Positions 33,724 through 45,571 are shown, counted from the first letter of the stretch. The stretch is DNA of 64,000 nucleotides from Rostrohypoxylon terebratum (GCA_022497145.1 MU385965.1:1-64000); one strand, 5' to 3'. Numbers and translations are program-made. The notes: generated from the sequence alone by a model not told the origin.

Positions 33724-36700
33724 ATGGATCCTTCTAGGGAGCCTCGGCAGCATCCTGGTGGTTCGGGGCCTCTGGGACAACAGTCATGGAGACCAGATCT
33801 TCCTCATCATTTCCTCCAACCGGGTATTGTAACTAGCACTAACCCCCCCGAATTCGCGCGAGGAATGTCGCTTCAAGGATCGCCAGCTGGCTTGAACAAT
33901 CTGGCTTCCGCCGCTGCTATCTCCGATTCATATAACATGTTGCCATCTCAAACCCAGGCATCGCCACCGAGTCAGGGTGGCCCATCTGCCTTCATAGCTA
34001 ACGACGATGGAACGCCAGGAACTTCGGTGACGACCGCACAGCAGAGGGAACAACTGAAAGCTAGGCGTCGCGTCCCCAATTCTCAGCGGAAGAGGACCCA
34101 AGTTAGCTGCGACGCGTGTAAAACCAGAAGATGCAAGTGCGTACGTCTACAACAATCGGCTCCGAGAGCGGGTAACGAACCGGGAAGAAATGAGTATCAG
34201 CCTCCGTGTAAGTTGTGTGTCGAGACGGGGATCCCGTGCGTGACAACGATGCCACGGAAACAGCGAGTTTATGGTAGTGTCGAGAATTTGGACAAACGAT
34301 ATCGAGCCCTCGAAGCCCTGGTTTCTGGCCTATTTCCGGATTTGAATCCTAGGGCGTCCGCGGATGAGCTGGTCGCTTTTGGACGAGATAGGGCTATACC
34401 CATGCCAGACTTTGGCGAATTACCTGACCAGCCTCGAACTTCGTCCGTCGAGCCTCTCGCACAGCTCGATGCTTCAAAACCCAGTCGCCAGGCCGCCGAA
34501 CGACAGTGGGAAAAGCCAGATTCGAACCTGGTCGTAGCTGGGACTGATGGTTATAAGACGGTACTGCCTCCGTCCTATCTTATGAGGCCTGCACCTACAG
34601 CTCCCAGCACACAATCCTCGCCAGGATCGGCGGAGGAGAGCGCGGTAGAACCGAACGTTGAGAAAACCGAGTTGATATTGGATGCAACCGGCCGACCGCA
34701 TTATATAGGGCCATGTGGGAGCCTTGCTTACTTTGCAGAGATGCGTGAGATATTTGTACGTCAGGTAAATAGGACAAGGGGTTTGCCGGAAACGGAGAGC
34801 ATGAGTCATAATTTGACATTGAATGAAACAGGAGCCCTTTTCCATAGTAACCCGTTAGCTGCTTCGTTAGGAGGAACCGGTGACCGTGGGCGGGATGGCG
34901 GTTCGCCCTCAGGGCGATGTAGCTCAAGCTCACCAAATCGTCGCCTCCTAGATCACCTCGACGGAGATTCTCCGCCTCGGATATGCGAAGATATGCTAAG
35001 AGATCACTTTGACGACCCCGAATTTTGGAGATACCGCAAACGGGTATCTACCATTCAGCTACCGCCTAGAAAGCGTACAGATGTCTGCGTCAGAGCTTTC
35101 TTCCATCACGTCCACCCCAACTTCATCCTGTTCCATCGGCTTACGTTCCAGAGGGCCTACGAGAAAATGTGGCGGTGTTGGGAGGCGCACAGGAGCTCGA
35201 CCCGAACCGATCGAACCAAAGAGTTCTCCGTCTCGGTAGGGTGGCTCTGTTGTCTCTACATGATCATCATCCTAGGTTCCCGAGCGCTACCACGGAATGG
35301 AGACTCGCTCGACTTTCAGAGGAAGTGGTTCGCACAAGTCGACAGACTTCCTCCGCTTCTAGGAACCTCTAGCCTACCTAACGTGTGTGCTTATATGCTC
35401 CTTTCGTTGTATTTCCATAATACGAACGATCGGACTAGCGCGTGGACATTTCAGGGTGCGGCATGCCGATTAGCCATAGCGCTCGGCATGCATCGCGAGA
35501 GTTCCTCGGACCTTTTCGAGCCGGTCGAAAGGCAGCTTCGAAAGCGCGTATGGTGGACTTTGTACGGATACGAACAGTTTTTGTGCTGTTCGTTGGGAAG
35601 ACCCAGCGCGATCGACGATAGGGAGATGGACGTCGGAGTCCCGGACGAAGAGTATCTGGACACAGATCTCCTTCCGTCCCACTACGTAGAGCATGAAGCC
35701 CAGCTGAACATGCTACTCGCGGCTATTCGACGCGGAATTTTCGATCCCAGCTACGTACCGAGAAATATGTACGTGCGAGCCTTAGAGTTCCTGGACACCC
35801 TCGCGGGGTGGGAAGACGCCCTCCCTAAGGGATTAGGACCTGCTGCGTCTACGACGAGTCTAGATGGAAATTCTAATAAGCGACGTAGTTCCATGCTACT
35901 TCATGTTCAGTTTTACCATGCTCTTACTTTCCTCACGCGACCATTCCTTCTCGGCACTATACAATCCTCCTGTAACGGAGAGCCGCTAGGACCCGAAGCG
36001 AGTAGAATAAGGGGGTTAAGTAAAGTGTGTCTGACTGCCGCGATGAGATGCGGCGATCTCATCATCAGCATATGGCGCGCCGGCCATATCAACGGAGCTA
36101 CGTGGGTAGACATATTCTACGCGTATATGTGTAGCTTGGATATAAGTCTTGCCTTACTCTCACCCGATTCCCTATACCAGGACGAAGAGCACCCGGAAAT
36201 CAGCAAACCCGGGCTCATACAGCGGTATACCGTCGAAAAGATGAGGAACGCCGTAGCGCAGCTATGCGAGGTGATGACGACGATCGAGGTATGTGGGACG
36301 AATGCTCGGTTCGCAAAGGCGGCGTTCGAGTTTGCGAGCGCGCTGGGAATCATTCCCGTCGAAAAACCCCCGTCTTTACATTTACAGGTCTCCGATCCCA
36401 AGACGATGATTATGACCCAGGACCCAAACGAGAGGGATGGCGCTGGCATGACGAGGGATGGCCAGCTATTTTCGCAAACTCCTCAGCAATTATCAAACAT
36501 CGGATTTGATCAACATATGACCGGATTACCTAGCTACCCCTATATGCTACCTGATATGAATCTCAACTTCCCAGGAGAGGGTTACCACGATGCGCCGACG
36601 GATGCAATGCGGAATGATTTGCAGTGGGATATGTAAGTTCGCCAACGCGCCCCCGTGAAATTATGACATTCGACATTTGGCATTCTGTCCCAAGCTTCTG

Positions 36701-36839
36701 AGCAGGCGCTGATGTTGACTGAATTGGCAGGATTTTACCACCTTCGCAATGGAACGGCGGTGCTCTCAATATGGATCAGGATTGGGTTTGGCAGTGCCCG
36801 AACCAGCGTTGGCACGGTAGTCACTATCCCGACCAGTAG
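33724..36839 (+). CDS. Zn2Cys6 fungal transcription factor (1005 aa)
   Basis: Two exons: 33724-36632 and 36731-36839. The intron is 98 nt, GTAAGT..GCAG; the sum is exactly 1006 codons. The zinc cluster begins at Cys129: CDACKTRRCKC, then PPCKLCVETGIPC. The spacer between third and fourth zinc cysteines is 22 residues, longer than the usual 5-12. Directly C-terminal is a linker and dimerisation helix (YGSVENLDKRYRALEALV). The middle region (about residues 460-720) has the fungal-specific transcription factor domain, with FHHVHPNFILFHR, GAACRLAIALGMHR and RVWWTLYGYEQFL. A 60-nt stretch (34141-34200) inside the cluster has GTACGT and CAG borders and could be spliced. Nuclear regulator; target genes unknown. 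It ends 220 bp from the convergent battenin gene. Confidence 0.88.
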
Positions 36840-37059
36840 ACGTTCGTGCTTTTGTTGAGCAAACCTTTGGGTTTGGGCTGACGGTTCCGGGGGCGATGCT
36901 GGTCTCCTAGACGAAATATTCCCAAATTCGCCAAGTCTTGTAACTAATCCTTCATCTACCTCTACCTCCCCTTCCAACTCCATAGATCATGCATGGACTA
37001 GATACCCTGGTTTGAAATGGGGCTTTCGTACCCAGAATACTGTCCTTCCTGCTAACTTT

Positions 37060-38572
37060 CTAGCCGGCTTTGATTTTCCTGCACCAGTCTCTTCCGTGAC
37101 GAACTTGCCAGTCGCAGAGCCGTACTTCCATTACCATACTGACGAAGCCCGCGATGCAAATACCACCACTGTCGCTAACGCTAGTGGCGCCGAGACTGAA
37201 TTCACGCTCGGACACTGGCACATTTTCCATAATCTCGGCAAAGGTGTTTACGTAGACAGCGCCACCCAGGAGGCCTTCCCAAAATATTATAATAAACACG
37301 AAATAGACGCTAGGGACAAATGGCAACAGCGCGTGGAGCGTAAGTAGCACGAGGTTACCGACCTGAAGAAAGGAAGGAAAGTATAGGTGACGGATACGAA
37401 GGAAGGCAATCGACGACCGTGAGATGAATACGCCTAGCTGATATAAAAACCCGTACATGGGATAAAAATCACGATACTCTTGAAAGGGGGTCGATTCTAA
37501 GGGAAACAATAATGTCGGCGATACACCTTGATTAATGGTATATTCGGCAACGTAGACTAGCAAGAGCGGAAGCATGTACGGGAAAAACAATGACTTGGCG
37601 CGTCGAATATTTGTTTGAAATTTGGACGAGGCACCTGAGTGGCGAAGGACTGCAGAGGTAGACGCAGCACTCGGTCCGGGCGAGAGCAGGCTAGAGGTCG
37701 CATTCACAGTAGGAATATCTTCGTCGATGTCGTCCTCCGTGGGTTCTTCGTCTAGCACGGGATGATATTCTTTGGCATCTTTCCCTTCGTGGAGAGGCCC
37801 TCTCGGAAGTATGAGGAAGAAACTGACAAGCATTATGACGGGTAAGAATGCTGAGGCCAGTAGACTGGTTCTGACAGAGAGGCCAATCCAGTCGGTGAAC
37901 AAGACATACAGTCCCGCACCGACAAGACCAGCCGCGCCAGTACCGCTTCCCCAAGCAGCAAGACTCATGTGGCCGTAATAATGTGTCAGTCCGAGAAAGC
38001 TAAGCTCTCCGGCGCCACTCGATAAGCTGGCCAGAATCACACCAGCCATCTTCGCACCGACAGATTTATCTGGCGGTGTGAGTGCTATCATGAACATGCC
38101 GAGCGACGAAGTTACGACGAAAGCGATTGTGCGTAGCCAGTAGGGAGCTTTATGTATAAAGTACGGCGCGGTCAATTTGGTGAGGAAGGATGGGAGAACA
38201 TCGGCGAGAAGGACGAGCCCCTTTGGCACGTCGGATCCGACAAGGTCTTGAGCGGCGGAGAGGATGATGACGTACAGGACATTATTGATTAATCCTGATT
38301 TTTTTTAGTTTTTTTTTTGTTTGGTATTGTGTTTAGTAGTGTCTTGGGTGATTATTATACTCATATATATATATATATATATATGAGTATCTTTAATGAA
38401 TTGAATAGGAAAAAAAAAAAGACATACCGAATAACCAAAAGGCGACTAGCACGGAGGTGTCGACATTTTGAAAGATGGAGGCCAACCTGGCCCGGTAAAT
38501 GGCCCAAGACGAGGACGGCGAGCCAGGCATTGGTAAGAGACCCGAAGACGCCGGCGAACGACTCATTGTCAT
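37060..38572 (-). CDS. btn1: Battenin (CLN3/Btn1 family) vacuolar membrane protein (459 aa)
   Basis: Two exons: 38572-38428 and 38294-37060. The intron is 133 nt (GTATGT..TCAG); the sum is exactly 460 codons. The join recreates the family signature [20 protein letters not shown], continued by DLVG and [18 protein letters not shown]. Other family landmarks are [31 protein letters not shown] and the C-terminal [15 protein letters not shown]. There are ten or so membrane helices with an acidic cytoplasmic loop near residues 220-265. Battenin sits in the vacuolar/lysosomal membrane and influences lumenal pH, basic amino-acid transport and organelle trafficking. A second in-frame ATG lies two codons downstream. 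The intron contains a 30-bp AT palindrome. Confidence 0.94.
38359..38388. repeat. 30-bp perfect (AT)n palindrome inside the battenin intron
   Basis: ACTC followed by an (AT)n run and GAGT, perfectly self-complementary over positions 38359-38388. It is located within intron 1 (38427-38295) of the minus-strand battenin gene and would form a hairpin in the pre-mRNA. Confidence 0.85.
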
Positions 38573-39118
38573 TGTCGGGATGTCATAGACTCGTAAGGTA
38601 TGGTTATATCGTAATGGACATTTGGATCACCTTTGGTGGGGTTGGAAGTTTGCATTCATATCATATTAGGTAGCATTTAGCGTAGGTAGATGAAGTCGAA
38701 GTCGAAGTCGAAGTTGGAGATGATCAAGATGGATGAAAAGGTGAAGGTTCTAGGTCGCCCAGGTTGGAATCGAGAACACGAAGTACTGAGGGCCACTGTG
38801 GACACCTAAATCCCTGCTATTTGACGTAGTACCTAGTAACTTCCTTCCAGAAATCATCTAATCTACACTAATGGATCCATGCGCGTAAGTGCATATGTAG
38901 ATAGCCCGGTAGTACTTACATACTGCATACTAACCTAAGTAATACTCGGGACGCTAGTTATTAGTGGGCGACAAAATGCATCTTATCCATCCATCCACTT
39001 AAGTAATAATATCCATATTCTCCTCCTTTTCCTCTTCCTTCACCTTCGCCTTCACCTTCACCTTCTCTCTTCCCTCTCGTCATCTTCCAATCTCCAACTT
39101 CGAACACCCTCTCCATTC
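38573..39118. other. Intergenic between battenin and C45 acyltransferase genes
   Basis: 546 bp; upstream of battenin and downstream of the C45 gene, both minus strand. Contains GAAGTC triplet-of-hexamer runs (38692-38715) and a CCTTCACCTTCGCC-type pyrimidine run near 39035-39065. No gene. Confidence 0.55.
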
Positions 39119-40281
39119 TCAAAATGCTAGGGTAACCCGCTCGCTATACTCCGTAGGCCGACCGAAAGTCACCTGAGCAGTCTTGTCTGTCAGATCCATG
39201 ACAATGGTAAATAGAGTCTCGGGTTTATTGTCTCCTTCTTTCTTCCTGTTGATAGACGCGGGATGACCCTCGCTATCTTTGAATAGGTCAAACATCCTTT
39301 CCAATGTAGGCTCTGAGGGCGGATGAGATGTGAGCTCTCGAATTCGCTTCAATCTAATAGCCGAATCCGCCAACCACGGCAGCTCATCTACATCGGACTT
39401 GTCGAGGATGAGGTGGTTCGTATGGCAAACCCGTCCCTCTTCGTCCATAGGCAACTCCTTCACCCAGGAACTCGTACATTCGATGCCAGTCGACCCCGTT
39501 GGATCACCCACCAGGATATGCCCCCCTCCAGCAACTCCTAAAGATTTGATCGACTCTATGGCTTCCTCACGACACCTCGATTCCAACACCATTCTGAGGG
39601 CGAAGTGGATAGGCAACTTAGACCGGTCAAGACCACGGCATCGAATGGCGTTTAAGCAGCAACCTACGCCTTTCGAATTGAACCCGATCTTCCCGATAAT
39701 GCCGGCTTCTGTAACCATCGCGATATCCGGTTTGTCCGCACCTGGTTGCGATATGTAGCATACTACTAAATTTTGTCTTTGTTCGACTCTCCAATCCCAG
39801 TTCTGGCCGAGGAGCGATTTTGATTCTGTCAGCCAACCCAAGCTCGTACATCCATCGCTAGGGACATCAGCCAGCCCCCTAGATTTGTCAGTAAAAAGGC
39901 CGAACGTAATCTCGGACCGCACGTTCAGTGCCAAAATGTCCAAGAATGGTATATCCGCTCCGTCGGCGATGCCCTCAATCTCGGTGAGATGACGGGGTGC
40001 TATCTCCTTCAGAGGTTCCACGTATGTTGATGCCTCTTGAATGACCTCGGCCCAGCTCATGGAGCACGACTCCTGAAATAGCTGTCCGTAAAAACGGATA
40101 GACCCTTCTATTTTTTCTTTGGCGGCTTTGCCATGTGCGACCCCTATCTATTGGGGGGACGCTTTAGCACATAATACTAAGAGGTATGGAATTAATCCGT
40201 CGATAGGCACTGGGCAGTGGGCAACTTTCAAGGTGAGAGCCATACCTGATAAGGGGTCCCGATACATCGGATCTCGATCAT
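39119..40281 (-). CDS. Peptidase C45 / acyl-CoA:6-aminopenicillanate acyltransferase-like Ntn hydrolase (354 aa)
   Basis: Two exons: 40281-40246 (12 codons) and 40147-39119. The intron is 98 nt, GTATGG..ATAG; the sum is exactly 355 codons, against 357 residues for Penicillium IAT. The joined N-terminus MIEIRCIGTPYQ + IGVAHGKAAKEKIEGS is typical of the family. The autoproteolytic site is Gly111-Cys112 in SDGCTSLGW; Cys112 becomes the N-terminal nucleophile of the beta subunit. GQNWDWR, AGIIGKIGFNSKGVG and the late CHTNHL are further family blocks. The C-terminus (VTLAF) lacks a peroxisomal SKL/ARL signal. The family acylates or deacylates small amides. No penicillin genes are nearby, so a beta-lactam role is not implied. 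A G-rich tract lies about 220 bp upstream. Confidence 0.9.
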
Positions 40282-42275
40282 TGCGGCTTGCTTTTGGAGA
40301 TTTACTGGGTAATCGTTTGTGTTTGTGTTTGTTCTTGTTCTTATGAAAGGAGACGTCCACGACCTTCATCACCCGTTATAGGCGAGATGATTAGAGGATG
40401 TCTATTCTTACTACTACCTAGTAGTAGGCACTATTATTATTAGTGGCGAGCACCTACGAGGTATATAAAGTGTGGGATTCTGAATCGAACACTTCATCTA
40501 AAAGGGGGGAGGGGGGGAGGGGGGAGGAGGGAATGGGGGGGAAGATTCGTATCTCTCCGCACGATTAGAGAGCCCTAGAGCTGACCAACATTGAAAGAAT
40601 CAGGTAGTGGCTGGCGCCATACTCCGCATCTCTAGGTAGGTACTTACTAATGGATATGTAGTATCATAGTATGTAGGACCTAGTAGGATTTAGGTAGTAC
40701 GACGTACATATATAAGCCATGACGACCTTGGGCATTTGGGGGCTATGGGTGCTCTTATCAATACGATGCATCCATGCTCCATGGATGATGTTATAATGCC
40801 CACTTCTTACGACGTCTTGACTCTTGACAGCTATACCTAGTAGGTATTGTCTAAAGGTGAATTCACAGATTGGCCTTCTGCCTTAGTGGGTATGTAGGTA
40901 CTGGGAAGGTAGCTTTCTCACTTACTACCTATCGTATGAAATTCATTGGAAGGATAATTGGCGCTACTAGTATCTACTATTCAGGTAGCTAGGACCTATG
41001 TAGGTATGTAGGTGAGATTTGTCGGTGTTATTTCATTGAATGTGTGCTGCTTCGGCTGATAGATGGATCCAAAACAGACAGCCCTGGAGCCCCCCTGGAA
41101 CCACACCTTAACCTTACATCCATGAATAGTATAGTACTGTACTACTATGTACTATATGGTATGTATGCAGTACTAGCCTACTAGGTACCTAGGTAGGTTC
41201 TATACCTATTTTCTAGTGCTGACCTGTCACTGCTGGCAGTAGGGATAGCGCCTGGCAGGGCTGACAATTACGGGCTAGGTACTATGTAGTACCTATTAAT
41301 ATGTAGGTAGGACCTACTACATAGTAGTGTATGTAGGACCCGGCTATGTACATAAGGTATCCATGGATGGATGACATGGCGCCCCCTGCTAGAGCATTCG
41401 CATCCTTTTTTTAGCACCTTTCTGTCAGGGGGTTGTGACCACTCTGCCACTTTAAAGAACTCCAAGAGGAGAGAAAAAAAATGACGATCATCTCAATTTT
41501 CAAGCTTTCTTCTTCTTTCCCCCTCCAGCCCCTCCCACTTTGCGACGATGCCCAGATCAACACAGGTCACGATTTCCACCGCCAAGCTGTATGAGATCAG
41601 TCGCGAGCGACAGATTTGTGAATATATATATATATATATATTTACCTTGGCAGGTATATCCCGTACACATCGTAAATATCGCTAATACACACAATATAGG
41701 TAAGAAGAAGGAGAAGGAGAAGGAGAAGAAGGGTTGGACGGTATAGCACCTGCACAACCATCCCCTGCTAACTATCCATTGCTACATCATTAATACATTC
41801 ACCTACGTACGTTACAGCAAGCGCCATGGAGCGGAAAGTCCTAGGAGGAGGCCAGCCTTAGCTGACGGTTGTGTGTGTGAGAGAGAAAGAGTGTGCGTGT
41901 ATGTGTCTGCCCCCTTGCTTCTGCATCTGACCTCAGAGAGAGCCTTGCTGTTTCGGACGAGATTCAGCACTTCTCTTATATCTAGGACCTAGTTTATGAA
42001 TAGAAATAATAATACTACTACCTATCTACCTCATCTTACTATCATCAGCGAGCCGAGCCTTCGAGCTTCGATCTTCAATCTGTACAAGACTTGTGGACAC
42101 AATCCTACCAAATCACGCGCCGATATCATAGAATCCCTCAACTCGGCTTCAGCCACTAACATCACCGTCATCAGCGTCATCGTCATCGGCATCGTATAAT
42201 ACTCTATCTGGTCGTTCATAAAAGGTCTGCTGACGAACATTTGTTAATCAAAATCAAAATCAAAATCAAAATAAA
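40282..42275. other. 2-kb intergenic region rich in TACCTA palindromes, with G-runs
   Basis: No supported gene. It includes a G-run tract (40504-40541), many TAGGTAGGTACCTA words (40620-41340), a (TA)n run at about 41622-41641, a GAGAAGGA run (41704-41730) and a tandem AAAATC run (42248-42271) directly before the next start codon. Confidence 0.6.
40504..40541 (+). repeat. G-run tract, quadruplex candidate
   Basis: Four or more runs of at least four G separated by one to three bases within 38 nt. On the minus-strand C45 gene this lies in the upstream region, C-rich on the coding strand. Confidence 0.7.
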
Positions 42276-43725
42276 ATGGCAGCTCGTTACAAGCACACCG
42301 GCGCAATCAAAATGCAGCAGCGCACGAGAAAAGAGCGTCGGTTCGACGAGACCGAACGCGACCTACCGAACTTCTCCCCCTTCTCATCCTCATCGACTGC
42401 GGTTGACAAAGCCTATGATCTTCTATCATATCTCGGGAAGCACAATCCAATGCCACGCTTGGTAACAGACGAGGATACCGTCTGGTTGCTTGATAATACC
42501 GCCTATCGCAATGAGGGAACGGGGAAATGGGAAGCCGAATTCGTCTCCGCCGCTTTCTCTCAGCGCTCCTCCTGCACCGTCATCGACGCTATAAGATCCG
42601 TAGCCGGAAAGATTGAACTGGATGAAAAGGACCCAAATTATCCCACGATTGAGAAACGAATCTGGCCGTTCTTACGAGATATCAAGCCTGGCACTCAAGT
42701 CAAGGTCCTTCATAGGGGAAATACCCCGCTAAAACTTGGTCCTGGCGGTAGAAATGGTATTAGTAGCGATACAAAGGGACTTCCTACTGGCGAGGGAGGC
42801 AAGCTTACTCCTACATTTGCCGACGTTCCCCAAGGCGCCGATGGCGTCTTAGAAATGAAGACATTCTATGCCGAGCCGGAAGGTTGGGGTGTGATATCCG
42901 GTAAGCTTTGATGAGCTCTGCATTCGGTGCTCGTAAGAATTGGTCAGTGGTTAACAAGGCACAGATATCGACGACACGATTAAAGTCACTCAGACAAGTG
43001 ACCCGATTGGTATATTACGAACAACCTTTGTAGAGAAGCCGGAGCCAATTGCTGGAATGCCTGAACTGTACCAGTTCATCCAATCACTTGTCAAGGAGAA
43101 GTCAGCATGGTTCTACCTGTCAGCCTCGCCGTACAATTTGTATCCTTTCCTGCGCGACTTCCGCCAGCAAAATTATCCTCATGGCACCATCATTCTGCGT
43201 GACGCAAGTTGGATGAGCTTGCCAGGATTACTAACGACGCTCACCCTCGGCACCGAAGACTACAAGGTCGACCGCATGGAAAAAGTCCATTCATGGCTTC
43301 CCAGAAGGAAGATGATTTGCATTGGCGACTCGACTCAGGTACAGTTTTCCTCATTCTCAATTTAACCATTATATGATTTTTCTTTTTTTAAAAAAGAAAA
43401 AAAAACTTTGATATTGACGTCTTTTTGTTTCTATAGTCAGACCCCGAGGCTTATGGCGAGATGTACGTGATGTCTTTGTTGGATAATTTAAGGTCATAAC
43501 ACTAAATCAGGTTAACTCAGTTATCGAAAATACCCCGGCTGGGTAAAGGTAATACTTATTCGTAAAGTAGAAGATATCGCAGCTATTGGCATAGTGGCCA
43601 AGAACGAGCCGGACCGATTCGAAAAGGCCTTCGAGGGTGTCCCTCGCGAAATATGGCACGTATTCTCAGAACCGACCGAGTGCAACAAATTCATACAGGA
43701 CGCTGTGTCCAAATCTTCGGAGTGA
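42276..43725 (+). CDS. DUF2183/App1-type phosphatidate phosphatase-like protein (409 aa)
   Basis: Four exons: 42276-42900, 42965-43338, 43437-43462 (26 nt) and 43521-43725. Introns are 64, 98 and 58 nt, and the sum is exactly 410 codons. The first splice creates the HAD-type catalytic motif DIDDTIKVT (residues 209-217), the DxDxT centre of App1, which dephosphorylates phosphatidate at actin patches and endocytic sites. Later family blocks are YLSASPYNLYPFLRDF, GTIILRD, KVDRMEKV and the GDSTQSDPEAYGEIYRKYPG segment assembled across two introns. Length fits short fungal members lacking the long App1 C-terminal tail. A Gly-rich insert lies before the catalytic motif. The tiny third exon is unusual but needed to keep the conserved sequence. 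Confidence 0.88.
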
Positions 43726-44410
43726 TACAGCCAACACCTTAGTAGGTACTAAGGATATAACAGGCGTGTTTTTTTCTTTTTCTTGTTTTTTTTTTTTTTT
43801 TTTTTGATCGCTTTCCTCCTGATACCCCTTTATCTTCCTCCCCCTTTGTCATCAGACACCTATTGAGCTCTGGTAGCTGATAACCTAGTTCATTCTTCAC
43901 TTTCGCCATGATTAGTTCCTAGGATTCAACCTGAAATAAAGCCGAACGTTTCTACTCGTATATCTTGCCCTTTTATGTCCAGGATTGTATATGCAAGCGC
44001 TCGTTGTTTGGCATCTATTCAAGAATGTGACTACCTACTTAGTACCTAGAGGCTAGTACATCTCACTTGTACGAAAGTGTCTATAACGTCATATGGCATC
44101 TCCCCCGCGCAGCTTATGCTCGTTGTAGTATAGAACTAATGCAAGGCACTCGTCCTATCCAATCCTCGACGTCACGGCTATGCCGGAATAACCAATGCTA
44201 CAACTCTGAAGAACGTATGGATTCTCGTAGTTTCGAGCTTCTCTCAGAGTCCTTCTCGTGTTTGACCACATTTCTACTTCGATGATCAAGCGTCAGCTTT
44301 TCTCTACCAAAACCGTCGCGATTTGTCGGAGGCCAATTCCAACATCGTTGAAGCCGTCTCCCATTCGATACCAGGTAATTTACAGCCCCACCCGACACCG
44401 CCATCCCATC
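43726..44410. other. Intergenic and GST leader
   Basis: 685 bp. A run of about 20 T lies at 43786-43805, 60 bp after the previous stop. An ATG at 44282, in frame with the GST, would add 43 residues (see the GST entry). No other gene. Confidence 0.55.
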
Positions 44411-45571
44411 ATGTCAGCTCCCAAGCGTCAGAAGTCATCCAAGGATGTGCCTTACGAACTCATTTACTGGCCCGGCGTGCCGGGACGTGGTGAGCATATC
44501 CGTCTAGCGCTCGAGGAAGCCGGGGCGACGTATACAGATACAGCACATACAGAAGGGGGTAGGGACCAGGTGGCTGCGCAGATTGACGTGGAAAACATTG
44601 GTGACGACCTGAACCCGCCGCCTCTTGCACCGCCCATTCTTCGCCACGGTGACCTCCTCATCTCACAAACCCCAAATATTCTGTTATATCTGGGGCCGCG
44701 ACTCGGATGTATGTCACCTGTTCAAGTTATTGCCTAATTTCTCATATGCAACCCACGGCTCCTTGCTAAGCCCGAAGGCGTACATCCCCGCCAACTTTAG
44801 CTAGGAGCGATGAACACCCAGACGGAGGATTATGTGGCGTCTTGCGTGCTATGCGCACGAAATCATCACATGCTAACTTACTCCATAGTGGTACCTGGCA
44901 ATGATGACGAGGTGCACCCAGACGCATTGTACAAAGTCAACGGGCTCGCCTTGACGGCGCTCGATGGCCTCAGCAACGAGGTGCACGACTGTCATCACCC
45001 GATTGCTTCCGGGTTGTATTACGAGGACCAGAAGGACGAGGCGAAACGAAAAGCCAAGGACTTCGTGGAGAACCGGCTACCAAAATTCCTAGGGTACTTT
45101 GAACGCGTGCTGCAAGGCAAGGCGAGCGGAGATGGCCCGTGGCTTTACGGTGGCCAACTAACTTATGCGGACTTAGGTACGTAGCATGCAGTATTCTTGT
45201 TTTCCCCCTTTCGTATCGTCGTTAGTGGGTAGATTGCTAATTCGTTGGCCTAGTATTGTTCCAGGTACGATCTTCCTTTTATTTTCTTTCATCCTCGCTC
45301 GTGGAAGAGAAGAGATTCCTTGGTCTGCTAGAAAGATGGACTAACACCTATCATATGGTAGTGCCTTCATGGCACCAAGTTCGCCTTCAGGAAGGCTATG
45401 GCCGGTGCTGAGAAGTCCGGTAAGTATGCGCACGTCTTCAAGCTGTACGGCACGGTTCAAGAGCGGCCTAGGATCAAGGAATACTTGGCCAGCGAGAGAA
45501 GGCAAGACTACTCACTGGGGATCTATCGATACTATGAAGAGTTGGACTTCGGCCCTGAAGGTCACGATTAA
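44411..45571 (+). CDS. Glutathione S-transferase with an 11-nt micro-exon (268 aa)
   Basis: Four exons: 44411-44708, 44889-45176, 45254-45264 (11 nt) and 45362-45571. Introns are 180, 77 and 97 nt, and the sum is exactly 269 codons. The thioredoxin-like N-terminal domain has YELIYWPGVPGRGEHIRLAL and the cis-Pro/glutathione region PPILRHGDLLISQTPNILLYL. The all-helical C-terminal domain has WLYGGQLTYADL and GTKFAFRKAM. The micro-exon supplies VLFQ between TYADL and CLHGTKF and restores the conserved alpha-6 region. The enzyme conjugates glutathione to electrophiles. An in-frame ATG at 44282 adds MIKRQLFSTKTVAICRR, an amphipathic Arg/Lys/Ser-rich presequence, so a mitochondrial form from an upstream start is plausible alongside a cytosolic one. 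Confidence 0.88.

Noticed and set aside
37012..37347. 111-aa plus-strand frame over the 3' end of battenin
   Set aside because: It lies opposite the conserved battenin C-terminus and has no independent support.
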